DNA of 64,000 nt, taken from contig NZ_WPZQ01000005.1 of assembly GCF_013030265.1 (NCBI RefSeq), positions 310,001-374,000 on the forward strand. The letters are read 5' to 3'. The notes beneath the pieces were generated by a model that made no database searches, had not been told where the DNA came from, and was given only the letters and a program-made list of their open reading frames with translations. Positions 27,744-36,891 of the stretch are shown one piece after another; positions within the stretch are counted from its first letter, which is position 1, and each line of letters begins with the position of its first letter. The translations under genes were made by a program, and so were the position numbers. The DNA is from Ruegeria arenilitoris (GTDB lineage: Bacteria; Pseudomonadota; Alphaproteobacteria; Rhodobacterales; Rhodobacteraceae).

Positions 27744-28544
27744 CCGCCGGGTTCGTGTAGTCCCGGGCTTCAAATCAATACAGTGAGCACTCTTAGTTAC
27801 GAGTTGCGCTCTGTCCTTGTATTTGGCCCGTTCGGTGGATCCCATCATCATGAGTGCTGCAAAATGAGCAACTACATGGGTCCATCGATCAGTTCCCGAC
27901 ACCGTTGCAAGAAAAGTTGAATGCCCCGATCTGAAGGATGTTCGTGTCAGTGAGATAGACTAATTTTTGACGAAAACATGGCCTCGTTGTACGGCCACAG
28001 ATCCTGGAACTTGCAAACCTTGGGTGGCTGCACAGCCGAAAAAGCGCAACGAATCGTCTGATTTCTTGGGGCCTTTGGCGGCATGTTCTGTTGCGCATAA
28101 AGAAACAAAGGGGGTGTTTAACGGCGCAGGTTGCTGGAATCAGTCAAAATACGGGCGCGAAGGAAAGCTTGCTTCTTGATGAAAAACTGGCGTACCGGCT
28201 CGGAAAAAAGGCATTTCTTTGTCTGAACGGTGTCGTCAGCATGAAAAATAGTTTTTTATCCCCATATTGGTGTGATAGCGTTGACGCATAGTAAATTGAC
28301 AAGGCCGCATGTTTGGCTGCGTTGTTTTTGTATTTTGGTGTGTACGAGTGAGAAGGGGGTCTTGGTTCTGGGTGCAGATTGTAACGTGCCTGAACCGTAG
28401 GGGGACTTTTAGACGATAACAATCAGCAGCCGGCGCGTGGTTTGCGTCGGTGCAGTAGTGTGGCTTTGAGGATTGGGCCTGTGGTTTTGGGCCGATTCAA
28501 TTGAGTCGAGTGGTTTGGGGCAATTTTACGCCGGAGTTCTGAGT
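27744..28544. other. long untranslated stretch between export protein and WbpM-type gene
   Basis: There are 801 bases with only short open frames that lack ribosome sites. A weak CCGGG/CCCGG dyad directly after the export-protein stop (about 27748-27768) may be a leaky terminator. The last 150 bases, T/G-rich, probably carry the promoter for the next gene. No repeat or RNA gene was recognised. Confidence 0.45.
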
Positions 28545-30659
28545 ATGTACGAGCAAGAATTGGTTAAGCTCAAAAGTGGACTTGAAAAAGACAACTTGGT
28601 TGAACCCGAACAATTGTTCGCGGGCGTTCGGCCGAAGCTGAAGCAGAAACTCGCTGAACTGAGCGCCAATCGCCGGCTTGTGATTGGTGATGTTGCGGCA
28701 TCCGCAATTTCGGTTGTGATGGCGGTTGTTCTGGCCAATGGCGGTGCTTTGCCTGCGCAGTTTGGATCGGTTTTGGTGCCGCTGGTGCTGATGTCATGTC
28801 TTATTGCATTGGCGATTTTGCCCATGTCCGGCATCTACAAGCGTCACACACGTTCAACATCTCTGCGTGACGTGACCCTGATCGTTCGCGCTTCGGCCCT
28901 TTCCGTTGGTGCACTGGCGTTGCTGGGGTCTGCCGTTCAGGCTACCGCGCAAATTCCTCTGGCGGTTTACTTCATTCAGTTCCTGCTTGTAGTGCCTGCA
29001 TTCGGAACACTGCGCGTGCTTGCCCGCAGCACCGAACTGACCCGTATGACGCAATCGCAATCGACCGATGGCGATGGCAAGATTCCTGTGATCCTCGTGG
29101 GTACAGGTGCAAGCTGCGACTTGTTTGTCCGCTCGCTGCGCAATACGGAATCCAAGTATCAGCCGGTCGGCATCATCGATGATGCGCGCAATACGCAAGG
29201 CCTGTATTTCCACGATGTAAAGATCATCGGATCTTTGCTGGATGCGGACGCGGCGATCGAACGGCTGAAGTACTATGATGAGCTGCCGCAGCGCCTGTTG
29301 TTGACTGAACCGGTAACCCATTTTGAAAGTGATGGTATTCGCAAGCTGACCCGCTGGGCAGAAGCTAACAGCATTACCGTGTCCCGTCTTACCGGACTGG
29401 AAGAGTTGGGCACCGAAAACAACGGCATCCGTACAGTCAATCCGGAAGACATTCTGGATCGCCCGCAAAAGGCGGTTGAGCGCTCGATGCTGCGCGAGAT
29501 GTTCCAGGGGCGTCGTGTGCTCATCACCGGTGCGGGTGGATCCATCGGCAGCGAACTTACCCGTCAGATCGCATCATTCGAACCGGCTGAGTTGGTGATG
29601 ATCGAAAACACCGAATACAACGCCTATTCGATCGATATGGACTTGGGTCAGAACTTCCCTGATGTAGCCCGCCGTATTTACGTGGCTGATATTCGGAATG
29701 CGGGACGGGTGAATGCGATCTTTGAACGCCATCGCCCCGAGCTGGTATTCAATGCCGCAGCACTGAAGCATGTTCCGATGGTTGAACTAAACCCATGCGA
29801 AGGCGTTTTGACCAACGTGATAGGAACCCGCAACGTCGCGGATGCAGCGCGTAACGTGGGTGCCATCGCGATGGTTCAGGTTTCGACCGATAAGGCCGTC
29901 AACAGCACCAGTGTAATGGGCGCGACCAAGCGGGTCGCTGAATTCTATGTGCAGGCGCAAGACCGTGTCACGAATGAGACTGACGAAGAAACGCGTTTCT
30001 TTTCAGTCCGTTTTGGCAACGTTCTTGGGTCGTCCGGGTCGCTGATCCCGCTGTTCCAACGTCAGATCTCCGAAGGTGGTCCACTGACGGTTACCGATCC
30101 CAAAATGGAACGGTACTTCATGACCATTCGTGAGGCGGTCCAGTTGACTCTGGTTGCCGCAGCCAAAGGCCTGACCCTCGAGAACAGCCATGGTGAGATC
30201 TTTGTTCTGGACATGGGTCGCCCGGTCAAGATTGTCGATCTGGCCGAGCGCATGATCCGCCTTGCGGGTCTGGTTCCTTACGAAGATGTAGACATCAAGT
30301 TCATTGGTATTCGTCAGGGCGAAAAACTGTTCGAAGAACTGTTCGACGTCACCGAAGATCATCGCGAAAGCGGAATTCCTGGTGTAGCCTCGGCAATCCC
30401 CGAGGGTGTCTCGGCAGCCCGTCTGCGCGCCATGATCCTGAAACTGGAACAGGCCGCACATGATGGGAACGATTTGGGTGTTAAGAAGCTGCTGAAAGAG
30501 TTGGTGCCGGGTTACGGTGCTAACGGCCTGCGGCCAATCGATGCAAAAGAACTGACCGCGCGTCCGGGTAAACCGAACATCAAACCTGTACCAAGCGAAA
30601 GCCTGGTCGGTGGCTTTGCACGACCGGATGCATTGGAAACGATCACCGCCGGTCGCTAA
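28545..30659 (+). CDS. membrane nucleotide-sugar 4,6-dehydratase, WbpM/CapD type
   Basis: This enzyme converts UDP-GlcNAc (or a related nucleotide sugar) to its 4-keto-6-deoxy form, the entry to amino-dideoxy sugars. The 704-residue product has four N-terminal membrane helices (about residues 50-170), a CoA-binding-like Rossmann domain (PVILVGTGASCDLF), and the catalytic SDR domain. The catalytic domain has VLITGAGGSIGSELTRQIAS and STDKAVNSTSVMGATKR. The latter supplies the Ser-Met-Lys-type triad seen in WbpM rather than Ser-Tyr-Lys. Start ATG 28545 follows GGAGTTC. The product probably feeds the DegT aminotransferase at 22428-23609. It is bounded by a hairpin at 30684. Confidence 0.93.
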   Translation: MYEQELVKLKSGLEKDNLVEPEQLFAGVRPKLKQKLAELSANRRLVIGDVAASAISVVMAVVLANGGALPAQFGSVLVPLVLMSCLIALAILPMSGIYKRHTRSTSLRDVTLIVRASALSVGALALLGSAVQATAQIPLAVYFIQFLLVVPAFGTLRVLARSTELTRMTQSQSTDGDGKIPVILVGTGASCDLFVRSLRNTESKYQPVGIIDDARNTQGLYFHDVKIIGSLLDADAAIERLKYYDELPQRLLLTEPVTHFESDGIRKLTRWAEANSITVSRLTGLEELGTENNGIRTVNPEDILDRPQKAVERSMLREMFQGRRVLITGAGGSIGSELTRQIASFEPAELVMIENTEYNAYSIDMDLGQNFPDVARRIYVADIRNAGRVNAIFERHRPELVFNAAALKHVPMVELNPCEGVLTNVIGTRNVADAARNVGAIAMVQVSTDKAVNSTSVMGATKRVAEFYVQAQDRVTNETDEETRFFSVRFGNVLGSSGSLIPLFQRQISEGGPLTVTDPKMERYFMTIREAVQLTLVAAAKGLTLENSHGEIFVLDMGRPVKIVDLAERMIRLAGLVPYEDVDIKFIGIRQGEKLFEELFDVTEDHRESGIPGVASAIPEGVSAARLRAMILKLEQAAHDGNDLGVKKLLKELVPGYGANGLRPIDAKELTARPGKPNIKPVPSESLVGGFARPDALETITAGR

Positions 30660-30683
30660 AATTATTGTATAAGTTGTTGCAAG

Positions 30684-30707
30684 TTCCGGCCCTTCCGAGG
30701 GCCGGAA
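30684..30707 (+). terminator. stem-loop terminator after the WbpM-type gene
   Basis: A perfect 10-bp stem TTCCGGCCCT/AGGGCCGGAA closes a TCCG tetraloop 24 bases after the stop codon. The following bases are AAGCTACG rather than a T-run, so termination may be partial or the hairpin may protect the 3' end. Confidence 0.6.
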
Positions 30708-30746
30708 AAGCTACGAGTAACCAAAGCTCTTCGGAGCGAGCTAAAA

Positions 30747-31103
30747 ATGCCTGGGTCAAACCATATTGGCGGTATCGCTACTACCCGTTCTCATGCAGAT
30801 CATTTCGCCCGACTTCTGGGTGCGCCCTATCTGGCACCCGGTTTACAGGTGTTTACCGATCCAGATCTGGCGAAACAGAACAAGATGAACGGCGCGGTTG
30901 AATTGAAGGCCCTGATTGATTCCAATCTTCTCGCCGCTTTCCTGCCCGGATATGATTCAGCGCTGGAAGAGTCATTGTTGCGCGATGCGGAAACAAACGC
31001 GCGCAGCCTGGGGCGAAATTCAGGGTTAGATAACCGTTACGATCAGGGTGTGATATACTTGAAAACAGCAGGTGAGGTAGATCGACCATGCCCAATCAAC
31101 TGA
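30747..31103 (+). CDS. possible small hypothetical protein
   Basis: This is a 118-codon open frame starting ATG 30747 behind GGAGCGAG. It fills most of the gap between two polysaccharide genes. The predicted product is soluble, mildly acidic and has a plausible helical part (AALEESLL-type pattern in the middle). No family was recognised, and the composition is not strongly coding. It might be a small accessory protein or chance. Confidence 0.35.
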   Translation: MPGSNHIGGIATTRSHADHFARLLGAPYLAPGLQVFTDPDLAKQNKMNGAVELKALIDSNLLAAFLPGYDSALEESLLRDAETNARSLGRNSGLDNRYDQGVIYLKTAGEVDRPCPIN

Positions 31104-31190
31104 GCCCGCTCGTTACCGTACGACCAATATGCGCTCCACCGGCGCAGATGTGCAGATTTTAGTAAAAGGTTTTTTGAGGGAGTGGCACAA

Positions 31191-32000
31191 ATGAAAACGG
31201 TACTTTTTGCAGGGGGACTTGGGTCTCGACTGGCCGAGGAAACGGTCTCGATTCCGAAACCCATGGTCGAGGTCGGAGGCCGCCCCATCATCGCGCGTGT
31301 CATGGATATCTACAGCCACTTCGGGCACCGCGATTTTGTTGTTGCCGCCGGTTATAAATCTCTGATGTTAAAGCAGTTTTTTGCCAACTATCACCTGATT
31401 GCGAACAATATTTCTGTTTCGCTAGACACAGGTGAGCTCAAGCTTGTGCCGTCTGCACCGGGTGGCTGGAATGTGTCTGTTGTCGACACCGGGACCCACA
31501 CGATGACCAGCGGGCGCATTCGCCGCCTCAAGGAATGGTTGGACCCGGACGAGACCTTTATGTGCACTTACGCAGATGGTCTGGGGAACATCGATATCAA
31601 CGCCCTGATCGATTTCCACAAATCCCACGGCAAGCTCGCGACCGTTACTGCGGTTCAGCCTCCGGCACGTTTCGGGAGCATTGAGCTAAAAGGCGATCGC
31701 GTGGATGCGTTCACAGAAAAAGTGCGCAGTCGCGAAACCTGGATCAATGGCGGGTTCTTTGTGTTTGAACCGGGTGTGATGGACTACATGGTCGACGATA
31801 TGGAGCCACTCGAGCAATCACCGCTAAGCCAAATGGCCCGGGATGGTGAGTTGATGGCCTATCGCCACGATGGTTTCTGGCGTCCGATGGATACCATTCG
31901 GGATCGCAACGCGCTCGACGCTCTGTGTGAGGGCGAGACCCCGCCATGGCTGCAGTTCAATACAAAACCATCCGCCGAGTACCCGGCCATAGCAATCTGA
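31191..32000 (+). CDS. rfbF: glucose-1-phosphate cytidylyltransferase
   Basis: This enzyme makes CDP-glucose from glucose-1-phosphate and CTP, the first step to CDP-dideoxy and CDP-branched sugars. The 269-residue product carries the nucleotidyltransferase signature VLFAGGLGSRLAEET...PKPMVEVGGRPI at the N-terminus. The cytidylyltransferase-specific pattern of residues is otherwise intact, including TYADGLGNID (metal Asp) and ETWINGGFFVFEP. ATG 31191 follows GAGGGAG; a GTG three codons earlier is possible. It lies seven bases before the CDP-glucose dehydratase gene, its usual partner. Confidence 0.93.
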   Translation: MKTVLFAGGLGSRLAEETVSIPKPMVEVGGRPIIARVMDIYSHFGHRDFVVAAGYKSLMLKQFFANYHLIANNISVSLDTGELKLVPSAPGGWNVSVVDTGTHTMTSGRIRRLKEWLDPDETFMCTYADGLGNIDINALIDFHKSHGKLATVTAVQPPARFGSIELKGDRVDAFTEKVRSRETWINGGFFVFEPGVMDYMVDDMEPLEQSPLSQMARDGELMAYRHDGFWRPMDTIRDRNALDALCEGETPPWLQFNTKPSAEYPAIAI

Positions 32001-32007
32001 GGCATTC

Positions 32008-33135
32008 ATGACTGATCATTCCGATCAGATATTCGGCGGCCGCTTTTCCGGTCGCCGTGTCCTCGTGACAGGGCATAGCGGCTTCAAAGGCGGTTGGATG
32101 TCTGCCTGGCTTACCCGGCTGGGTGCGCATGTGACCGGTCTGGCTTTGCCGCCTGAGCCCGGTCCGTCATTCTATGCAGCATGCGGTATCGAACAGATTA
32201 CAGATAGCCGTTTCGCCGATATCCGGGATGCTACGGCGCTGAATATGACGTTGCAGGATGTGGATGCCGAAGTGATCTTTCACATGGCCGCGCAACCGCT
32301 GGTGAGAAAATCTTATCGTGATCCGGTTGAGACATTCGCGACAAATGTGCAGGGCACAGTTCACGTTCTGGAAGCAGCTCGCAGAATGCCGTCCTTGAGG
32401 GCGGTGGTCGTGGTGACCAGCGACAAGTGCTATGACAACCGCGAAGGGGCTTGGGGGTTCCGTGAGAACGACCCGTTGGGGGGCAAGGATCCTTACAGTG
32501 CGTCCAAGGGCGCAACCGAGCTTGTAGCTCAGTCTTACGCCCATTCGTTCTTTGCCGATCCGGAAGGCCCGCAATTGGCGACTGTTCGTGCAGGTAACGT
32601 CTTTGGTGGCGGGGATTGGAGCGAAGATCGCCTTGTGCCTGACATCATCTGCGCCTGGGAGCGAAACCTGCCAGTTGTGGTTCGCAATCCTGAAGGCATT
32701 CGCCCGTGGCAGCATGTTTTGGAGCCGCTATCGGGTTATCTGCAGGTCGCCGATAAGATTTTGAGTGACGGTGCGGAGTTTGCCGGCGCCTGGAATTTCG
32801 GACCTGATGTTTCAGGCACGGTGGATGTTAGGGAATTGGCGGATATAGTCCGGCGCGCCTGGGGGGCAGGCGCGCCCGAGTTCAGTTTCCCTGACAAATA
32901 TGGTGATGCACCGCACGAGGCGCGAACATTACGTCTGGACAGTACCAAGGCACAAAGCCGGTTAGGCTGGCATCCGCGTCTGGATTTGCAAACGGGTATT
33001 GAAATGACCGTAGACTGGCACAAGGCCTATGCCGCCTCGGCGGATATGATGCAAATGACTGCTGAGCAGATTAGTATTTTTGAAGATTTCACGTCACCAG
33101 CAGATTTCAGTGACTGCACAGTCGCGGCCCAGTAG
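32008..33135 (+). CDS. rfbG: CDP-glucose 4,6-dehydratase
   Basis: This SDR enzyme converts CDP-glucose to CDP-4-keto-6-deoxyglucose. The 375-residue product has VLVTGHSGFKGGWMSAWL for NAD binding, VVTSDKCYDNREGAWGF and YSASKGATELV (Tyr-x-x-x-Lys), the characteristic RfbG blocks. It directly follows rfbF. The usual next enzyme, the RfbH 3-dehydratase, is not present in the window. The pathway therefore either stops at a 6-deoxy sugar or uses the odd epimerase-like gene at 33369. Confidence 0.93.
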   Translation: MTDHSDQIFGGRFSGRRVLVTGHSGFKGGWMSAWLTRLGAHVTGLALPPEPGPSFYAACGIEQITDSRFADIRDATALNMTLQDVDAEVIFHMAAQPLVRKSYRDPVETFATNVQGTVHVLEAARRMPSLRAVVVVTSDKCYDNREGAWGFRENDPLGGKDPYSASKGATELVAQSYAHSFFADPEGPQLATVRAGNVFGGGDWSEDRLVPDIICAWERNLPVVVRNPEGIRPWQHVLEPLSGYLQVADKILSDGAEFAGAWNFGPDVSGTVDVRELADIVRRAWGAGAPEFSFPDKYGDAPHEARTLRLDSTKAQSRLGWHPRLDLQTGIEMTVDWHKAYAASADMMQMTAEQISIFEDFTSPADFSDCTVAAQ

Positions 33136-33159
33136 TTCGTGTGTTTTAGGAGACGGTTT

Positions 33160-33372
33160 TTGTTAGTGTATTATGGGCAAACGGTAGGCAATCGGGAAGT
33201 GATCGACTCCGTTTTAGTAGTTCTAAGAACTTCGACCCAGATGGGGGTCCATCTGCGCGAGATGCAGAAGAAGCTCGCTGCGCTTTATTACATAGCATCA
33301 CGTTGCACATGGCTGAGAGTAAGCGTCATGGCCCCGGACCTTTATAGGTGGGATGCTGGAGTTGAACGATGA
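33160..33372 (+). CDS. small coupled ORF (70 aa), unknown
   Basis: This is an unrecognised small open frame beginning at a TTG (33160) with AGGAGA six bases upstream. It ends in a TGA that overlaps the ATG of the epimerase gene by four bases (ATGA at 33369). The product starts LVYYGQTVGNREVI and is mildly basic, with no membrane segment or motif I know. A real ribosome site and the classical coupling overlap argue for translation. It may act as a coupling leader for the next gene, or be a decayed gene remnant. Confidence 0.4.
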   Translation: MLVYYGQTVGNREVIDSVLVVLRTSTQMGVHLREMQKKLAALYYIASRCTWLRVSVMAPDLYRWDAGVER

Positions 33373-34331
33373 CGCGTGTTCTGATCACCGGAGCAACGGG
33401 TTTTATTGGTTCTCACCTAGTCAGAACATGCCTGACGCGTGGTGATGACGTCACTGCATTGGTACGTCCTTCCTCCTCGCTCGAGAAGTTTTCGAACGTG
33501 AGTTCGTCTGTAGAAGTGGTGCGCGCAGAGTTGACGGATGTAGCCTATGTGCAGTCGATTTTTGAGACCTGTCAGCCCCAGGTGGTGTTCCATGCAGCCG
33601 CGCAGATCAAGGTGCAGGCAAATGCAGCACTAGAGGGTTCTTTTGAAAGTGTGCAGGAAAACCTGCTTACTTTGTTAGGTGTTTTGAAAGCTGCCACAGC
33701 TTGCAAATCCCCCCCGCGATCATTCATCCGTCTGGGCACAAATGCGGAGTATGGCGATAACCCTGTGCCCTTTGTTGAGGCTCAACGTGAACAACCGCGC
33801 GACAGCTACGGGGCGTCGATGCTGGCAGGCACAAAGTATCTTGAAATGCTGCGGTCACGCTTGCCATTTACTGCAGTCACAGCGCGACTGTCGTTGACAT
33901 ACGGACCGGGTCAAACCGGAACTCAGCTTGTTCCCTACCTTGTCGACAATCTGCTGCGTGGCCAAGCCGTGCAAATCGAACGACCGGATGATGTGCGTGA
34001 CTTTATTCATGTCAACGATGTGGTCCGCGCCCTTTTGTTGCTTGCAGATAACCCTTCGGCTGCGGGTCCGGTTATAAACATCGGTACTGGCATGGCGACA
34101 AAGGTCAGAGATGTGGTGGAGGGTCTTGCCAAACTGACCGGGGCCCCTGCCGAACTGATTGAATATGGTTCGCCACCCGGTCAGGTGATGAAGCTCGTGA
34201 ACGATCTTTCGCTGATAAAATCCCGGTATCCATGGGCGCCAGAGATGGCGCTGAAGGAAGGCCTGCGGGACACGGTTGAATGGTCCCGGAATGTTATGAG
34301 GTCAAAGGTTTTGACGGGGCAGAGCGCATGA
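33369..34331 (+). CDS. NAD-dependent epimerase/dehydratase-like SDR with altered catalytic motif
   Basis: This is a 320-residue extended SDR with VLITGATGFIGSHLVRTCL at the N-terminus and RLGTNAEYG where the Ser/Thr region lies. However, the catalytic block reads YGASMLAGTK: the Lys of Tyr-x-x-x-Lys is Met (codon ATG at 33817-33819). It sits after the CDP-glucose genes and could be the enzyme that sets C-4 of the CDP-sugar, but the loss of the Lys casts doubt on normal redox chemistry. It is joined at both ends to tiny ORFs by ATGA overlaps. Confidence 0.85.
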   Translation: MTRVLITGATGFIGSHLVRTCLTRGDDVTALVRPSSSLEKFSNVSSSVEVVRAELTDVAYVQSIFETCQPQVVFHAAAQIKVQANAALEGSFESVQENLLTLLGVLKAATACKSPPRSFIRLGTNAEYGDNPVPFVEAQREQPRDSYGASMLAGTKYLEMLRSRLPFTAVTARLSLTYGPGQTGTQLVPYLVDNLLRGQAVQIERPDDVRDFIHVNDVVRALLLLADNPSAAGPVINIGTGMATKVRDVVEGLAKLTGAPAELIEYGSPPGQVMKLVNDLSLIKSRYPWAPEMALKEGLRDTVEWSRNVMRSKVLTGQSA

Positions 34332-34546
34332 CAGCCGTATCGATCCTGACCCCTGCAAATCACAAAATGACCCGGGTCCGGTTGCCCTATGACCGCGTCC
34401 GTGCGGCGTTGGAAGAATTAGAAGGTGCCATTGTCGAAAGACGCATGAACAGCCCGAACCCGTTAAAGCCCCGGCAGTTCACGTTGTGCGCCGCTTCAGC
34501 GCCCGTATCCCAAAAGGGTCAAAAGATCTCGAGGAGAGCGAAGTGA
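34328..34546 (+). CDS. small coupled ORF (72 aa), unknown
   Basis: This is a 72-residue, strongly basic product beginning MTAVSILTPANHKMTRVRLPYDRVRAALEELEG in outline: a short beta-like start and one amphipathic helix. The ATG overlaps the epimerase stop (ATGA), and its own TGA overlaps the GTG of the glycosyltransferase gene (GTGA), so it links two real genes with no spare base. That double coupling makes it likely to be translated. No family was recognised. It could be a micro-protein partner of a glycosyltransferase or a truncated gene. Confidence 0.5.
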   Translation: MTAVSILTPANHKMTRVRLPYDRVRAALEELEGAIVERRMNSPNPLKPRQFTLCAASAPVSQKGQKISRRAK

Positions 34547-35634
34547 AAATTCTGATTATTCAGGGTGGTTTCGGCGCGGGTGGTGCCGAAAAAATCGTTT
34601 CCATTCTCGCCGCGCACAGATCCGGTATGGGCGACGATGTCTATGTCGCCGGGTTGACGATGCCGGAAGGGGGATCTTACTTTTCTTTTCCGGACGATGT
34701 GACGTTGATGGTGGCCAGTGACGATCCCAAGGCCCGTGGGCAGTGGGCGCGGCTGCAACATATTCGTCAGGTCATTCGTGAAGTGAAACCGGACCTCGTG
34801 ATTACGTTTCTTACCAAGATCAACGTGTTGGCGTTGGCTGCAGTACTGGGGTGGCGGGTTCCCATCATCATTTCAGAACGGAATAATCCCAAGGCCCAGA
34901 ATGCCCATCCAATATGGCGCCACGCGCAAAATCTTCTGGCGCATCGGGCCAGAACCATCGTGATGCAGACCGAGCGTGCCAGTCAGGATTTGCCCCGATC
35001 CCTACAGCGCAAAGCGCAAGTTGTTCCGAACCCGTGTGCCCCGCTGGAGGGCATCCGAGACCGGCTAGGAAAGGGAAATAGCCAGCTTGTCGCCGTTGGT
35101 CGCCTGGATCGTCAAAAGGGATTTGATCTTTTGCTGCAGGCGATGCCTCAGATACTCCGGGCCAATCCCGCGGCCAAGCTTACAATTTATGGCGAAGGGC
35201 CTGAAAGAACAGCGCTGGAAGACTTGCGCGACCAGCTTGGCCTTGGGGACGCGGTTTCATTGCCGGGTGCGAGTTCATCGCCGGGTGCCTGGATGGCAGG
35301 TGCGGACTTGCTGGTGTTCCCATCGCGATTTGAGGGTTTTCCCAACGTTGTTGCCGAAGCAACCGTCACCGGGTTGCCGGTTGTTTCCTTCGATTGCCCC
35401 TACGGTCCGCGTGAGCTGATCCGGCACGATGACAACGGGCTGTTGGTGCCACCTGAAGATGTCGATGCATTGGCAGCGGCGGTGATCCGGCTTTGTGAAG
35501 AACCGGAAACGCTGAACAGGATGCGGCAGTCCTTTGCACAAAACCTGAGCTGGCTTGCCCCGGACAACATTCTGGCGGTGTGGGATGAAGTCATCGAAGA
35601 CAACACGATCAGGCAGATTCATCATGCATTGTGA
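34543..35634 (+). CDS. glycosyltransferase, family 4
   Basis: This is a 363-residue GT-B enzyme of the polysaccharide pathway. The N-terminal LIIQGGFGAGGAEKIVSIL is the acceptor-side glycine loop. The C-terminal block EGFPNVVAEATVTGLPVVSFDCPYGPREL is the donor-binding GT4 signature of the GalNAc-transferase-like branch (CPYGPREL). GTG 34543 is taken because GAGGAGAG sits just upstream and it overlaps the preceding small ORF. The sugar specificity is unknown. Confidence 0.9.
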   Translation: MKILIIQGGFGAGGAEKIVSILAAHRSGMGDDVYVAGLTMPEGGSYFSFPDDVTLMVASDDPKARGQWARLQHIRQVIREVKPDLVITFLTKINVLALAAVLGWRVPIIISERNNPKAQNAHPIWRHAQNLLAHRARTIVMQTERASQDLPRSLQRKAQVVPNPCAPLEGIRDRLGKGNSQLVAVGRLDRQKGFDLLLQAMPQILRANPAAKLTIYGEGPERTALEDLRDQLGLGDAVSLPGASSSPGAWMAGADLLVFPSRFEGFPNVVAEATVTGLPVVSFDCPYGPRELIRHDDNGLLVPPEDVDALAAAVIRLCEEPETLNRMRQSFAQNLSWLAPDNILAVWDEVIEDNTIRQIHHAL

Positions 35635-35703
35635 CCGCCAATCAACCAGATTTCTGGATAAACCTGCGGATCGCAGAGCGCGGGGCATCAATGGGAGTTC
35701 GTC

Positions 35704-36891
35704 TTGTTGCAGACACTGAAATCTCACGAGATATCTTCGAACCAAACGAGGCCAAAGATAGCGGTTGTCTCCAACCTCACGTCGTCGCTGTTGAATTTCC
35801 GATATGATTTGCTGAGGGATTTGTCCGAACGGGCAGAAGTGATCGCATGCGGCCCGGAGCGGCATGAACCCACGGAACGCGCATTGAAGGAGATCGGGGT
35901 CAAATTCGTTCAGTTTCCGCTGGCCCGCGCGGGTATGAATCCTGTGAGGGACCTACGTACATTGCGTGCGTTGGTGCAGGTGTTCAAAGAGTTCAAGCCG
36001 GATATTGTCTTCCCATACACAATCAAGCCGATCATTTACGGATGCCTCGCTGCCAAGATTGCGGGTGTCCCGCGCATATACGCGATGAATACCGGGTTGG
36101 GTTATGTGTATAGTACCCACAACTTGACCCTGAAACGTCGTGTGGTAAGGACACTGTCATCGTTCCTGTACCGAAGCGCGCTCAGAGGTGTCGACGAGGT
36201 TCTGGTCTACAACAAGGCCGACGAGAAAGAGTTTCGCGAAAGAAGACTGATCAACAATGCCACGAAGCTGAGCATCGTGCCCGGGTCTGGTGTGAACCTT
36301 GATTCTTATGCATTTTCCAATCCCCCCAACGGGGCACCGGTTTTTTTGATGATCGCGCGTCTTTTGCGTGAGAAAGGTGTCTTCGATTTTGTCGAGGCTG
36401 CGCGGGAGTTGAAGCGCAGACATCCCGAGGCCCGGTGCCAGCTGTTGGGGCCGATGGATGCAAACCCCGATTCCGTCAGTCAGCGAGATATCGATGAATG
36501 GTCTCGAGAGGGCATTGTCGAGTATCTGGGGGAAACGGCAGATGTCAGACCGTATCTGGCCAAATGTTCCGTATTTGTGTTGCCGACGGCCTACCGTGAA
36601 GGAATTCCGCGCGCCACTCTCGAAGCCATGTCGACAGGACGAGCGGTGATAACATCTGACGCGCCGGGATGTGCAGATCCGGTCATTGACGGAGAAACCG
36701 GATATGTGATCCCGGTTCGCAGCCCGGACAAACTGTGTGAGGCTATGGCGCGCTTTGTTGAGAACCCTGAGCTGATCGTCAAAATGGGTCAGGCATCGCG
36801 TGACAGGGCTGTGTCCGATTTCGACGTCAGAAGGATAAACACCATCCTTCTGGGCAAGATGGGTTTGCTGGCGGATGGTGAGGCCCTCTGA
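35704..36891 (+). CDS. glycosyltransferase, family 4 (PglA-like)
   Basis: This is a 395-residue GT4 enzyme resembling PglA-type transferases that extend undecaprenyl-linked bacillosamine. It has FPYTIKPIIYGCLAAKIAGVP and NTGLGYVYS in the N-terminal domain. The donor-binding block is YREGIPRATLEAMSTGRAVITSDAPGC near residue 298. The start is the TTG at 35704 (or 35707) behind GGGAG. It lies 69 bases after the preceding glycosyltransferase. Acting on an acetamido-dideoxy sugar lipid would fit the WbpM-type and aminotransferase genes, but this is inference. Confidence 0.88.
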   Translation: MLQTLKSHEISSNQTRPKIAVVSNLTSSLLNFRYDLLRDLSERAEVIACGPERHEPTERALKEIGVKFVQFPLARAGMNPVRDLRTLRALVQVFKEFKPDIVFPYTIKPIIYGCLAAKIAGVPRIYAMNTGLGYVYSTHNLTLKRRVVRTLSSFLYRSALRGVDEVLVYNKADEKEFRERRLINNATKLSIVPGSGVNLDSYAFSNPPNGAPVFLMIARLLREKGVFDFVEAARELKRRHPEARCQLLGPMDANPDSVSQRDIDEWSREGIVEYLGETADVRPYLAKCSVFVLPTAYREGIPRATLEAMSTGRAVITSDAPGCADPVIDGETGYVIPVRSPDKLCEAMARFVENPELIVKMGQASRDRAVSDFDVRRINTILLGKMGLLADGEAL

